The position numbers and the translations under genes are program-made. Positions 7,772 through 15,736 of a DNA stretch of 24,133 bases are shown here, piece by piece. This stretch comes from a virus. The stretch covers positions 1 through 24,133 of IMG/VR virus record IMGVR_UViG_3300035701_000286; one strand, 5' to 3'. The notes under the pieces are model-generated. The model ran no database searches. It worked only from the letters and a program-made list of their open reading frames with translations, and was not told where the DNA came from. The stretch's first letter is position 1, and every line of letters begins with the position of its first letter.

Positions 7772-10444
7772 TTATCTGCTCGGTGTGACTACCGGGATAA
7801 TTGCAAGGATAGTCACCGGTAGAGGGTCTATTTGCCTAAAAAATACCCGGGCCCCCTCTTTGTATCCTCCGGATATCGGTTGTTCATGAAAACCTGTATA
7901 TAACTCTATGGGAGACCCCATCGGTTCGCTTGTGCGCGAAAGGGTTATCTCATCCAGGTTATCTTCATCCGGACCTATCCAACCGCCGCTTGAATTTAAG
8001 AAGCTAAACCTTACCTTTGCAACCTGCACCAACCTACCCTGCATAGTCCCTGTCTCCAGGTTTAATTCTATGCTCAACGGCTCAATGTCAGCAACATACG
8101 GCAGGCCGACATGGACGATAGAGGCGGCAACGGGAAGTGTTATTGCACTGTCTGTTACCACGAGATCATGTATGACGCTACCGTCGGCCAGAACTGCTAC
8201 CGTTTTTCCTTCAAGGTGGCTTAATCCTTCAAAGGTTATATCAGCCTTGCGCACCTCTCCACCGGAAACATAAGCTGCGTATTCCGTGCCGTCTATGTCA
8301 CTATCATCCTCAGGGTCGGTAAGCTCAAAGGTATCGTCTGTTTTATTTGCTACTTTAAACCTCAAACCGTTTAATTCAGTCATTCCTTCTACGTTGAGGA
8401 TATCCACGAGGTCACCGTCTTCAAAGCCGTGCGCCTCGGATGTGGTAATCACTACCGGCTCAGTTTGTGTAGCGTCGGTTATTACTACCGGGCTGTCATA
8501 ACTTATTCCACAATCCACAAAAAACTGATCCCTGGGATCAGTGGAAACCATGCGCTGCGTTAAGCGTTCTATAAACCTGCTTGAGCCACGCTTTACTATA
8601 AACCACACCTCATCGTAAGTATCCCCTGGGATGTTCGCAACTGATTCAAAGTCTCCGTCAGTATCGTGCCAAGCCCAGGCCATCACTTCCTGCTCTCTTA
8701 AATAAGTCAACGAGAGAAGCAATCCGTCGTCTCTTATGCACCATAAAAGACTGTCCGGCTCCTGCTGATATGCCATGTCTATAATTTGGTGGTTTTGAAA
8801 TAAGTGATTAGATAGCAAACTTAGCGGATCCCCAATATAACCATCCGAGGCATAATCGTATGCCAAATCTCTTACAATAGAACCCATCGGCTGCACATAT
8901 ATAACGCGGTTTCCTATAACTACCGGCGCGACCCCGGAGCACCCCCGATATCCCTGAAGCCTTTGGCTTATAGAAGTAGGAGTAATGATCCCGCCTGAAG
9001 TCGAACCTATGCTCCATTCGCTTGACGAAGTAAGGACAAGAATTTCACCCAAGGACACGAGATTTTTTATAGCATTCATCTTGCGGCTTGGCAAATTTAC
9101 GGTTATGCCGTCTGAATCAACAAGAGGGTTGCTGCGCCCAAAATTTATGTAATTACTGGTTTTTGTTAGCCAATCAGTCTGCGGCTCTGCGCGAGTTGAG
9201 GCAAACGTTATCCTGTCTTGATAAAAAGTCATCGTTCTTGGATACCCTCTGTATTCAGACCAAGAACCCTCTGCCCAGTCTGCCGTAGGGGAATCCGCGC
9301 CTATTTCTGTCAACACATCCACAGTCACTACAGTCGGACTGGTATACCCAACTATTTTTACTATCCCTGTTTGCGTAAAGGCATCAGTAGTTAAATCTAC
9401 GTTAATCGTTCCGCCTGTATAAGCGGTGCAATTTACACGGACGAGGAACGGCTTGTCTTCGCTTTCTTCTCCGTAGGTGTTCTGGTTAAGGTCGTCAGCA
9501 GAGCTGAATGTCCTAATCACCGTCCAGTTTGCCCCGCCATCAGTTGATTTTTCTACGCGTATCTTTCCTGTCCATGTGCCGTGGGTTATCAGACGCCACG
9601 TGCCGCCGCATTTAACAGAAGAGCCAGGGCCGGTCCCGGTTAGCGCGCCTGTATACGCCTGACCTTCGATATAATGCTCAAGCTTAAATAACGCCCCGAC
9701 CTGATCTTCATCAAATAAATCGTCGGAAGCCTCCAGCTCTATCCCTGTGCCCGTCACAGCCTCAGGATCAAGCGTTATGTCGGTAACATTGGAGGGCATA
9801 AATGGCCCGTCTTCGAAAGGATACAACTCCAGCCGCCAACTTATATGCGAATATCTGGAGAGCGTTCTGGGAACAAAATCCGGGTGGCATATATATAGAA
9901 CATCTGCCGACTGCGCGAATTGCAAATCCGCCAAATCATCTTTGTCATAGGGAGTTTCTATTTCATAGATACTGGATGCCTCCCAATCCGTAGTGTTACC
10001 CGGGGGCGTGTTGTGGGTAGTACCATTTGAGGTATGGTTGGTCTTGGAACGATAGACTATGTCAGTTACCTTGACAAAATCTCCGATATAGTAATCTGTG
10101 GCTGTCGCCCAAGCTGCCGTATCTGCCGGGGCGATTATCTGGCCGGCTTTACCAGCCTCATCGTTCATATAGAAACGGCAGTAATATTCGCCAAACTCTA
10201 TCATGTATGCCTGCTCAGTAGAAAACTCAAAAGGCACAAGCCGCGCTTTTTTGTCGCTGAATTTTGCGGTTGTTATATATTGAGTGCCGGGCCGGTTAGA
10301 AGCCCCGCCGTGAGGATGGACAATAAAATTACGCAGTACCCTGCAGCCAGAGCCATAGCGCTGCAGGTCTACGCGCGACCAAAGACTCGGCGCGAATTCT
10401 CCACCCGAGAATGACGGTTTTAATACAAAAACGGGCTGCGGCAT
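7772..10444 (-). CDS. Tail nozzle protein, T7 gp12-like, with FCCH-like insert (890 aa)
   Basis: The N-terminus (PSFSGGEFAPSLWSRVDLQRYGSGCR, then LRNFIVHPHGGASNRPGT) is the well-known opening of podovirus tail nozzle (tail tubular B) proteins, which close the tail tip and contact the fibres. The 890 aa compare with about 800 in T7 gp12. Residues about 640-735 form an extra beta-rich domain of the ubiquitin-activating-enzyme FCCH type often found in phage tail proteins (VVITTSEAHGFEDGDLVDI, ELNGLRFKVANK, DDTFEL, YVSGG). Residues about 140-350 contain another insertion with fibronectin-like strands. The ATG at 10444 has TAGGA 7 nt upstream, overlapping the stop of the previous gene. It follows the gp11-like gene, as in T7, with one small gene between. 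The family call is strong; host-receptor contact is inferred. Confidence 0.9.
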   Translation of the reverse strand: MPQPVFVLKPSFSGGEFAPSLWSRVDLQRYGSGCRVLRNFIVHPHGGASNRPGTQYITTAKFSDKKARLVPFEFSTEQAYMIEFGEYYCRFYMNDEAGKAGQIIAPADTAAWATATDYYIGDFVKVTDIVYRSKTNHTSNGTTHNTPPGNTTDWEASSIYEIETPYDKDDLADLQFAQSADVLYICHPDFVPRTLSRYSHISWRLELYPFEDGPFMPSNVTDITLDPEAVTGTGIELEASDDLFDEDQVGALFKLEHYIEGQAYTGALTGTGPGSSVKCGGTWRLITHGTWTGKIRVEKSTDGGANWTVIRTFSSADDLNQNTYGEESEDKPFLVRVNCTAYTGGTINVDLTTDAFTQTGIVKIVGYTSPTVVTVDVLTEIGADSPTADWAEGSWSEYRGYPRTMTFYQDRITFASTRAEPQTDWLTKTSNYINFGRSNPLVDSDGITVNLPSRKMNAIKNLVSLGEILVLTSSSEWSIGSTSGGIITPTSISQRLQGYRGCSGVAPVVIGNRVIYVQPMGSIVRDLAYDYASDGYIGDPLSLLSNHLFQNHQIIDMAYQQEPDSLLWCIRDDGLLLSLTYLREQEVMAWAWHDTDGDFESVANIPGDTYDEVWFIVKRGSSRFIERLTQRMVSTDPRDQFFVDCGISYDSPVVITDATQTEPVVITTSEAHGFEDGDLVDILNVEGMTELNGLRFKVANKTDDTFELTDPEDDSDIDGTEYAAYVSGGEVRKADITFEGLSHLEGKTVAVLADGSVIHDLVVTDSAITLPVAASIVHVGLPYVADIEPLSIELNLETGTMQGRLVQVAKVRFSFLNSSGGWIGPDEDNLDEITLSRTSEPMGSPIELYTGFHEQPISGGYKEGARVFFRQIDPLPVTILAIIPVVTPSR

Positions 10445-10448
10445 AGTT

Positions 10449-10733
10449 TTATCCTAAAAGCGTATTTTTTTCTTTCTGTTTTGAGTCTTTGCCTACAATC
10501 TCACCTTCTTTTAATTCAAAGGTAACGATTTTACGCCATTCGTTATCTTCATATCCACACACCCTGGCTTTTATTTTTATCTCTACCTCATCGTCACGCT
10601 TGACGTCTTTGCCCTCGATAAACGATAGAGGCAAATCTACCTTCGGGTATGTTACTGTTGGAAAATCTTTTGCAGACGCCGGACCCTCAAATACCGTCTT
10701 ATCGCGTTTGGTTCCTAAGTCTTTTAGTGCCAT
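10449..10733 (-). CDS. Small hypothetical protein between gatekeeper and nozzle genes (94 aa)
   Basis: The ATG at 10733 is preceded by AAGGAG with 5-nt spacing. The 94-aa product is charged, rich in Lys, Asp and Glu, and looks like a single beta-sandwich: TVTYPKVDLPLSFIEG, a VEIKIKARVCGYE strand pair, then KIVTFELKEGEIVG. It lacks signal peptide, membrane helix and cysteine motif. It lies 24 nt after the gp11-like gene and 4 nt before the nozzle gene, an unusual place for an accessory gene, so it may be a minor tail component or a chaperone for nozzle assembly. I recognise no family. The strong ribosome site and tight packing make it a real gene. Confidence 0.8.
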   Translation of the reverse strand: MALKDLGTKRDKTVFEGPASAKDFPTVTYPKVDLPLSFIEGKDVKRDDEVEIKIKARVCGYEDNEWRKIVTFELKEGEIVGKDSKQKEKNTLLG

Positions 10734-10757
10734 ATTGGCTCCTTCCTATTGGTATTT

Positions 10758-11681
10758 TTATCTTGCTTCCTCAAAGGTTGAGGTCTGGGCTTGTTTAATA
10801 TATTTTTCTATATCATTGATGCGCGCGGCGTCGCTTACCATCGAGCCGTAAATCTGGAGCATTGTCTTTGCTATTGTATCGTCGCCGGTCAATGGTTTTG
10901 CCACCTGAGCGGCCAGTAGGAATGAAAATGCGTTGACAAACGCCATATCAAATAACGTAGCGTCGGTAACCTGATAAGTAAACTCTATGTAGGCTTGCTC
11001 GGAATTACAGGCAATTGCCTTTTGGTTAATTCCCGGAATAAATATCGTTTCGTATTCAATGGGGTCTGGATTTTTGTTTTCAACATCAATAAACACCTTG
11101 CGGATACATAAACACTTTGCTGGATAGGCGTAGATATACGTCCAGCCGGGGACTTCTTGGTCAGCCACCTCGGCAAGCGCTGCTTTTACTGAAGCAAATC
11201 TCCAGTCTTTCATCCGTAGCACCACGTCTCTTGAGAGCTCGTAAATCCTGTTTAGCGACCTGGCGCTCTTATTCTCATCGGTCAAAGACACTATCGGGTC
11301 TTCTCCAAGGTGGGCCAAGGCAAGATTGCAGATGGCGATATCTGATGTAGTCGTCCTTGTAAGTATTGATTCGGGGAATTCCTCTGCCCCCAGAGATTGC
11401 AATACCTGGATGTATTTAACATCCAATGTTTCGTCCTCAATCGTAACAATATGAGTGTCTTCATCGGGGGGCGTAAATCCCTGCTTCCATATAATGTCGT
11501 TAACAAATATTGCTGCGGCTGAATGTTCCCCTGACTCAAATGCCAAGGTTGAAAAATTCCAGGTATAACCGTCGGATAAGCGCCTGATCTCTACGGTTAC
11601 TGTGTCGGTCTCCAGGCTCTCCGGGATGGCCTGGACGATTGCGTAAGCCGTGTTTACCCTAATATAGGAAAAATTGTCCAT
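10758..11681 (-). CDS. Tail tubular protein A / gatekeeper, T7 gp11-like, with extra N-terminal domain (307 aa)
   Basis: Residues about 112-307 carry the gp11-type core: SDIAICNLALAHLGEDPI, the SARSLNRIYELSRDVVLRMKDW helix, WTYIYAYPAKCLCIRKVF, then AFVNAFSFLLAAQVAKPL. This protein forms the ring below the portal that holds packaged DNA and links to the nozzle. T7 gp11 is about 196 aa, and the core here is about that size. The first 110 residues are additional: a beta-rich domain (IRVNTAYAIVQAIP, then DTVTVEIRRLSDGYTWNF) similar in style to the N-terminal immunoglobulin-like domains of phage fibre proteins. The ATG at 11681 has AAGGAG upstream. The gene follows the fibre gene by 10 nt. The core call is strong; the role of the N-terminal fusion, perhaps fibre attachment, is inferred. 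Confidence 0.9.
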   Translation of the reverse strand: MDNFSYIRVNTAYAIVQAIPESLETDTVTVEIRRLSDGYTWNFSTLAFESGEHSAAAIFVNDIIWKQGFTPPDEDTHIVTIEDETLDVKYIQVLQSLGAEEFPESILTRTTTSDIAICNLALAHLGEDPIVSLTDENKSARSLNRIYELSRDVVLRMKDWRFASVKAALAEVADQEVPGWTYIYAYPAKCLCIRKVFIDVENKNPDPIEYETIFIPGINQKAIACNSEQAYIEFTYQVTDATLFDMAFVNAFSFLLAAQVAKPLTGDDTIAKTMLQIYGSMVSDAARINDIEKYIKQAQTSTFEEAR

Positions 11682-11691
11682 ACCCCTCTCC

Positions 11692-13035
11692 TTACCTGTG
11701 CACTCTTATCAGGTTTTCTAAGTCGGAATAATTTCCGTTAGCGTCTTTTTTACCGTTCAGTAATTCCGAGAATGAACCGGTTGTATTGTGACTTACGCTT
11801 AACTCGTCCCATACCTCATCTATTCCTGTGGACGATAATCGGTAACCGGTCTTGTCATTGTTTGTGGTTACGGTAACGCCGTCAGTTAATGACCTGCTGG
11901 AATATTCCCATATTGTTTGCTCAGTTAAGTTTCCGCCACCAATAGTTGATACCTGCGCATCAAGGTATAATCCGAACGTGCCGGCGCCTGTGTGGCCGGT
12001 GCGCGTGGTATTCCAGATTAGATCTGCGGCGGACTGCGTGATATTGACTAAATTCGTTACGCTTCCAACTGCTCCGGTCACGCTCCCCACAGATCCGCTG
12101 AGGCTGCCGGTTATGTTTATGGTTTGGTTACCTGTTAAAGAATAACCGGTTTTGTCGTCAACCGTGAAGGCCCGCGCATCAACCTTATTTGCTGTAGTAA
12201 ATGTTAAATTGTCTGTCTTTGCCTTGATAGCCGTTATGTTTGCGTTATCCGGTGCTGTATAGGTGAACGTGGCCATTCTTGAGGATATCAACTCATCGAG
12301 ATTATCAAGATTAGCTGCGCGAGTTACATTATAATCTGTGCCGTTAGCGCGAGAAGAAACGGCGATATCAAGATATCCGGCTTTTGCCGAAGTCCAGGTA
12401 TTATTCTGGTTAGTTTCAATGGTGGTTAAGGTGGTAAGGTTAGCGTTTATCGTAGACAAGGCGAAATCGAGAAACGCTGCCTTTGCTGATGTCCAGGTGG
12501 CGTTCTGTAATCCTTCTGTGATATTACATTGGTAGGCAGAGGTGTTGGCATTTGCGGCCGAGGTATTGATTAGGATGATACTGGCATTCGCCGCGTTCAC
12601 CGTATCGTTAATCGTATTCACCGTCGCATTGGTGGCATCAGTTGAGGCGGTCGTAGCAATGTCTGCGGGATTGCCGATGATCATCCTGATAAGGATATCC
12701 TCATCGAGTGCAGAGGTAGCAGTTACTTTTATATAGCAATAAGTATAATTTATTTCTGCGGCTGTCAGGTTAAGAGAATATCTACCCGAATATTGAATTT
12801 GAACAGGCGAACTCGCCGTATTCGTAAAATTGCTTGGCAGGGTGCCATCACTCCAATAAGAATATTGCGATGTTATCCCTGTGGCGTTGGGGATTACCGA
12901 GCCGGTTGAGTTGATAATCGGAAACGATATTACTGTAGCGGTGTTTTTCTGACGGGTAAGTTCAAGGGCAAGGGCAGGAGTGCATATAGAGATTAGGAAT
13001 ATACCAATAGCAATATACTTAAATAATTTCCTCAT
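11692..13035 (-). CDS. Tail fibre-like protein with Sec signal peptide and many N-x-S/T sequons (447 aa)
   Basis: Residues 1-23 form a textbook Sec signal peptide: MRKLFKY, a hydrophobic core, then TPALA with cleavage expected before LE. The mature protein starts with a phage fibre N-terminal beta domain (KNTATVISFPIINSTG ... GRYSLNLTAAEI). Low-complexity fibre repeats follow: TSAKAAFLD and TSAKAGYLD, ISSRMATF, GSLSGSVGSVTGAVGSV, then an IWNTTRTGHTGAGTFG segment and a related C-terminal DEVWDELSVSHNTTGSF segment. Of about 44 asparagines, 25 sit in N-x-S/T, mostly N-x-T. The ATG at 13035 overlaps the preceding stop (ATGA) and has AGGAAGGGG upstream. A signal peptide is unusual for a virion fibre. 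Either the hydrophobic N-terminus anchors the fibre to the virion or membrane, or the protein is secreted by the infected or lysogenic cell. The fibre-type repeats are clear; function and glycosylation are inference. Confidence 0.8.
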   Translation of the reverse strand: MRKLFKYIAIGIFLISICTPALALELTRQKNTATVISFPIINSTGSVIPNATGITSQYSYWSDGTLPSNFTNTASSPVQIQYSGRYSLNLTAAEINYTYCYIKVTATSALDEDILIRMIIGNPADIATTASTDATNATVNTINDTVNAANASIILINTSAANANTSAYQCNITEGLQNATWTSAKAAFLDFALSTINANLTTLTTIETNQNNTWTSAKAGYLDIAVSSRANGTDYNVTRAANLDNLDELISSRMATFTYTAPDNANITAIKAKTDNLTFTTANKVDARAFTVDDKTGYSLTGNQTINITGSLSGSVGSVTGAVGSVTNLVNITQSAADLIWNTTRTGHTGAGTFGLYLDAQVSTIGGGNLTEQTIWEYSSRSLTDGVTVTTNNDKTGYRLSSTGIDEVWDELSVSHNTTGSFSELLNGKKDANGNYSDLENLIRVHR

Positions 13036-13238
13036 CGCAGACCCCTTCCTATGCCTGTGGCAATACCCCCGGAGTATATTGTTGCTCCCCCTGCAGCCTC
13101 AAAAAACCAATCCATCGTTATTGTCTGGATTGATTGGTCTGTATCAGCCCAAAATATCTGCTTTCTAAGGGTATCTCTTTTCCTTCCGTTCATCCATCTG
13201 CTACTAAAGGGAAAATTGCCCCTTCCTGTTATTACCAT
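13032..13238 (-). CDS. Small hypothetical structural-region protein (68 aa)
   Basis: The 68-aa product reads MVITGRGNFPFSSRWMNGRKRDTL at its start (shown here only in outline: a GRGNFPF turn, basic residues, RKQIFWAD), then TITMDWFF, and ends in a Gly-rich GGIATGIGRGLR tail. The ATG at 13238 has AAGGA 7 nt upstream, next to the stop of the preceding gene. It is translationally coupled to the secreted fibre gene by an ATGA overlap. I recognise no family. Its place between a decoration-like protein and the fibre suggests a small connector or fibre-assembly protein, but nothing in the sequence shows this directly. Confidence 0.68.
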   Translation of the reverse strand: MVITGRGNFPFSSRWMNGRKRDTLRKQIFWADTDQSIQTITMDWFFEAAGGATIYSGGIATGIGRGLR

Positions 13239-13242
13239 ATTT

Positions 13243-14046
13243 CTATCCTTGCGTTACAATCATTCCACCTGATATATTCGATGCGGTCGTTGTCGAGGGA
13301 ATAAATATTAAAAAAGGAACTGTGTTATCAAATAATCTTGGAAAACCAGAGGTAAGGGCATCAATAGCATTGGGAATATTTGCCGCCGTTAATTCTAAAC
13401 TTGCTAAAATTCTGTAAGCTACTAAATGCTCTACCCCCGTTACACTTGAAGCGTTCCGTGTGTATGTTTGTATTGATTTCACTCCCGTATCCCCTGCCGC
13501 CAAACCAATTTGATAAAATGCGCCTATTGCCGAAAGAGTAACTCCTGTCAAAATTCCCGTTCCTGTTTTTGACCCTGCATCCGCCGGGTTGGTATAAACT
13601 ATGGAAAGAACTGGCGCACCTGCACCCCAAATTGTTGACACCTCGACGCCAATCAGAACGCCTTCTCCATTTATTGTTCCATTAGCATCACGAGCGGGCC
13701 ATTCAACACTATTGATAGTTTGAGCCGACGTTGATGTTATGCTCATCCCAGAATTATGCCAAAGCCTATCACACAAAAGCAACCTGCCTGCTATTGTTGC
13801 CTGCCCAACAAATCTTGCTAAATAAGAATTTCCAGAAACAGGATTTGTAAAAGGTATCTGTCCCAGATAACTTGTAAGCGCCACTCCCGCAATTCCAGGC
13901 GTAGGTGCTACTGCTGCCCCTGGTGCACCTGCTAAATAAAACAAAGAATGAGGACGACCTGCCACTAATGCCGGCGTTGCTACTTTTGTAAAATCTCTTG
14001 GATACTGCATACCTGCGATTACACCATCTAAAGTAGTTATTGACAT
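13243..14046 (-). CDS. Conserved phage structural-region protein (267 aa)
   Basis: The product opens MSITTLDGVIAGMQYPRDF and has blocks I recall from environmental phage proteins of unknown function: APGAAVAPTPGIAGVALTSY, GQIPFTNPVSGNSYLARF, LLLCDRLWHNSGMSIT, INSVEWPARDANG, AAGDTGVKSIQTYTRN and SGFPRLFDNTVPFLIFIP. It is beta-rich, with no signal peptide, transmembrane helix or coiled coil. The ATG at 14046 follows AAGGAGG with ideal spacing, directly after a strong terminator hairpin. This gene therefore starts a segment whose transcription needs read-through or another promoter. Its place between head decoration and fibre genes suggests a virion surface or head-fibre protein. It is clearly a gene; its function is not known to me. 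Confidence 0.82.
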   Translation of the reverse strand: MSITTLDGVIAGMQYPRDFTKVATPALVAGRPHSLFYLAGAPGAAVAPTPGIAGVALTSYLGQIPFTNPVSGNSYLARFVGQATIAGRLLLCDRLWHNSGMSITSTSAQTINSVEWPARDANGTINGEGVLIGVEVSTIWGAGAPVLSIVYTNPADAGSKTGTGILTGVTLSAIGAFYQIGLAAGDTGVKSIQTYTRNASSVTGVEHLVAYRILASLELTAANIPNAIDALTSGFPRLFDNTVPFLIFIPSTTTASNISGGMIVTQG

Positions 14047-14058
14047 GCTTTCCTCCTT

Positions 14059-14090
14059 AAAAAAAACGGGTGAGTTTTTAGGCTCACCCG
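14059..14090 (-). terminator. Rho-independent terminator inside the structural block
   Basis: Read on the minus strand, an 8-bp perfect stem (CGGGTGAG / CTCACCCG) with an 8-nt loop is followed immediately by eight T. It lies 7 nt after the stop of the 117-aa gene and 12 nt before the next start codon. It would end or reduce transcription between the head/decoration genes and the tail genes. Confidence 0.85.
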
Positions 14091-14097
14091 CCGTGGA

Positions 14098-14451
14098 TCA
14101 CTTTACCTGGCGTTTCTTAGCCTTCTGGATTATGGCCTGGATTTTCTGCCGGCTTATGTCCTTAGCCAAGACCGCCAGTAATTCATCGTTCGTTAACAGT
14201 TTTGCGTCTTCGTCCTTGATACCGCAGCCTTTTGCTTCAACGAGCAGGTTTTCGCGCTCAATATCTGCCATTGTTTGCGGCTCTGGTCCCTGCGGCCCTG
14301 CTGCAGGTTCAGGTTTAACTTTGCCTTCTTTTAAAAGCTCAAAGTATTCAGGGGGCGGATTTTCCTTTGGGTCAGCCTCGATAATGTCGCCCTCTTCATA
14401 ACGCGCATTCCTGAATCCATAGCAGGTTACTTTAACTTTATACCTTGCCAC
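14098..14451 (-). CDS. Small head-region protein with acidic linker (117 aa)
   Basis: I chose the GTG at 14451, read (M)ARYKVKVTCYGFR, because AAGGAG lies 6 nt before it; the GTG two codons earlier overlaps that ribosome site. Residues about 1-45 form a small beta domain (CYGFRNARYEEGDII, then PPPEYFELLKEGKV). A Pro/Glu/Gln-rich linker follows, then a helical C-terminal domain from about residue 65 (LTNDELLAVLAKDISRQKIQAIIQKAKK) that resembles a short SAP- or Rho-N-like helix-extended-loop-helix. Proteins with this plan are common next to capsid genes in podoviruses and siphoviruses, possibly as neck or capsid accessory proteins. A terminator follows directly. No specific function can be assigned. 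Confidence 0.78.
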   Translation of the reverse strand: MARYKVKVTCYGFRNARYEEGDIIEADPKENPPPEYFELLKEGKVKPEPAAGPQGPEPQTMADIERENLLVEAKGCGIKDEDAKLLTNDELLAVLAKDISRQKIQAIIQKAKKRQVK

Positions 14452-14461
14452 GTTCACCTCC

Positions 14462-15223
14462 TTATGCTGCTGTCGCTACCGTGTAGACGATCTGCAAGTC
14501 AAACGCCGGAAGATTCGCTGTTGCTCCTTGTGTAACGTCTAATACGAGCTTTTCGCCAGCAGACAGCACTTTGTATGTTCCGCTCAGCGCTCCGAGATCC
14601 CCAATAACTCCTGCTGCCGGAGGCTGCGGGTCTGTGTCATAGGTCTTGCTCACAATGGCATTTGCGCTGCCGTCCTTTAAAGCAATAACGGCTGTGTTTC
14701 CATCATCAATGCCTGCGCTTGAACCCCTGGGAACAATACCCACGCTCACTAAGGTGATATCTATGCCTGCCGGGGCATAGAGTAAAGTCCTGTCGGCGAT
14801 ATCTGCGCCTGCTGCCAGATCCTCAATGGGAATCACCATGACTCTGGTGTTAGCCGCAGCGCTTAGCTGTTCAGGCGTGAAAATACCTGCCGCAAATAAA
14901 GCGCGCGTTGCGGCGTCAGCTGCAAACGCTCCGTTTTGAATCAACTGCAACAAAACCGCAGCGGTAAAACTATCCGCAGCGAATTTGTCCAATACTGTGG
15001 CGGCATCAAATAAGCCTGTCGCCATTTTTCCTCTACCTGCAGCTGAGGCCGCCAAGGCCCCTGCGAGTATCTTTGCAGTCGTAACTGCGTTGTCTGCCGG
15101 AGTGCCGGTAGTTACTGCTTTTGAATTCGTGCCGTCATGGTCATGACCTGATGCTGTGTCAAAAACCGCGCAAAGCAGGTCGACCAGTTCGGCCACGTTT
15201 TTGAAGTTGTAATATACACTCAT
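14462..15223 (-). CDS. Head fibre/decoration-like protein with HDHDG motif (253 aa)
   Basis: The 253-aa product has an HDHDGTNSKAV motif near residue 27, typical of phage fibre and decoration proteins, where such His/Asp turns often bind metal in trimers. A long Ala-rich helical region follows (residues about 50-125), with repeating phrases such as GAFAADAATRALFAAGIFT. The C-terminal half is beta-rich (VMVIPIEDLAAGADI, then LVSVGIVPRGSS, and a final strand). No cysteine, signal peptide or membrane segment is visible. The ATG at 15223 has GAGGAG 4 nt upstream. It lies after the cement protein and before the small head-region gene, so I infer a capsid-surface decoration or head fibre. The HDHDG feature is seen; the role is inference. 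Confidence 0.78.
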   Translation of the reverse strand: MSVYYNFKNVAELVDLLCAVFDTASGHDHDGTNSKAVTTGTPADNAVTTAKILAGALAASAAGRGKMATGLFDAATVLDKFAADSFTAAVLLQLIQNGAFAADAATRALFAAGIFTPEQLSAAANTRVMVIPIEDLAAGADIADRTLLYAPAGIDITLVSVGIVPRGSSAGIDDGNTAVIALKDGSANAIVSKTYDTDPQPPAAGVIGDLGALSGTYKVLSAGEKLVLDVTQGATANLPAFDLQIVYTVATAA

Positions 15224-15246
15224 GGTTCTCCTCTCTGGTTAATGAG

Positions 15247-15283
15247 AAGGCCCACTCCACCCTTGGAGAGTAGAACGGGCCTT
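15247..15283 (-). other. GC-rich hairpin between cement and decoration genes
   Basis: On the minus strand AAGGCCC pairs with GGGCCTT, and an inner ACTC(T)CC / GGAGT stem is offset by a bulge. No T tract follows, so it is not a standard intrinsic terminator. It could be an RNA-processing or mRNA-stability element that lets cement protein be made in excess. Confidence 0.4.
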
Positions 15284-15296
15284 ACTCAGTTCCTGC

Positions 15297-15701
15297 TTAT
15301 GCTATGTTCACGTCCGGCGTTAAGAACGCTTCGACGGTGCCGCCAGTAAAGTTATGAACCGTTACGGCGTAGTACAAACGCACAAACTGCTTCAGGCCTG
15401 GAGGAAGTTTTATCTTCCAGATTGTCGTCTTGGCCGTTAATGCTGCTTCGGCTATCAGATCCGATTTGGCTAATATCACTTTCGCTGTGGCAAAACCAAC
15501 AGCGGAATCAGATTCGATAGAAATCTGGAGAACTGCATCTTCCTCTGACGAGTCAAGCGCTGTACCTACTCGCACTACGAGATAGAGCTCAGCTCCTGCT
15601 ACAGCATCTCCTTTTTTGGTCATATCTATAACATTGGTAGATGCTCTGCTCGCTGTAAGTGCTACAACATCATCGAAAATCAAATGTGCATCCTTAATCA
15701 T
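15297..15701 (-). CDS. Capsid cement protein, Bbp16 family (134 aa)
   Basis: The product opens MIKDAHLIFDDVVALTASRASTNVIDM, the hallmark start of the Bbp16 family (Bordetella phage BPP-1 cement protein). A beta-sandwich pattern follows: ELYLVVRVGTAL, AVLQISIESDS, WKIKLPPGLKQFVRLYYAV, then GGTVEAFL. Cement proteins bind between capsid subunits after expansion and stabilise the shell. The length of 134 aa fits the family. The ATG at 15701 has AAAGGAG 7 nt upstream. It lies directly after the major capsid gene, as in the BPP-1 group. The family assignment is confident; an exact copy number or binding mode cannot be read from sequence. Confidence 0.88.
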   Translation of the reverse strand: MIKDAHLIFDDVVALTASRASTNVIDMTKKGDAVAGAELYLVVRVGTALDSSEEDAVLQISIESDSAVGFATAKVILAKSDLIAEAALTAKTTIWKIKLPPGLKQFVRLYYAVTVHNFTGGTVEAFLTPDVNIA

Positions 15702-15736
15702 GGTATTGCTCCTTTCTATGAGCGGTTAATTGAGTC

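Noticed and set aside
12980-13272. Plus-strand frames with hydrophobic starts near 12980-13272
   Set aside because: They are antisense to the signal-peptide and small-protein genes, which have ribosome sites and coupled starts.
11692-14046. A diversity-generating retroelement, as in phage BPP-1
   Set aside because: The head resembles BPP-1, but no reverse transcriptase, template repeat or A-rich variable repeat is visible in this window.
15247-15283. Calling the hairpin after the cement gene a terminator
   Set aside because: The stem is strong but no T tract follows on the transcribed strand, so it is listed only as a hairpin.
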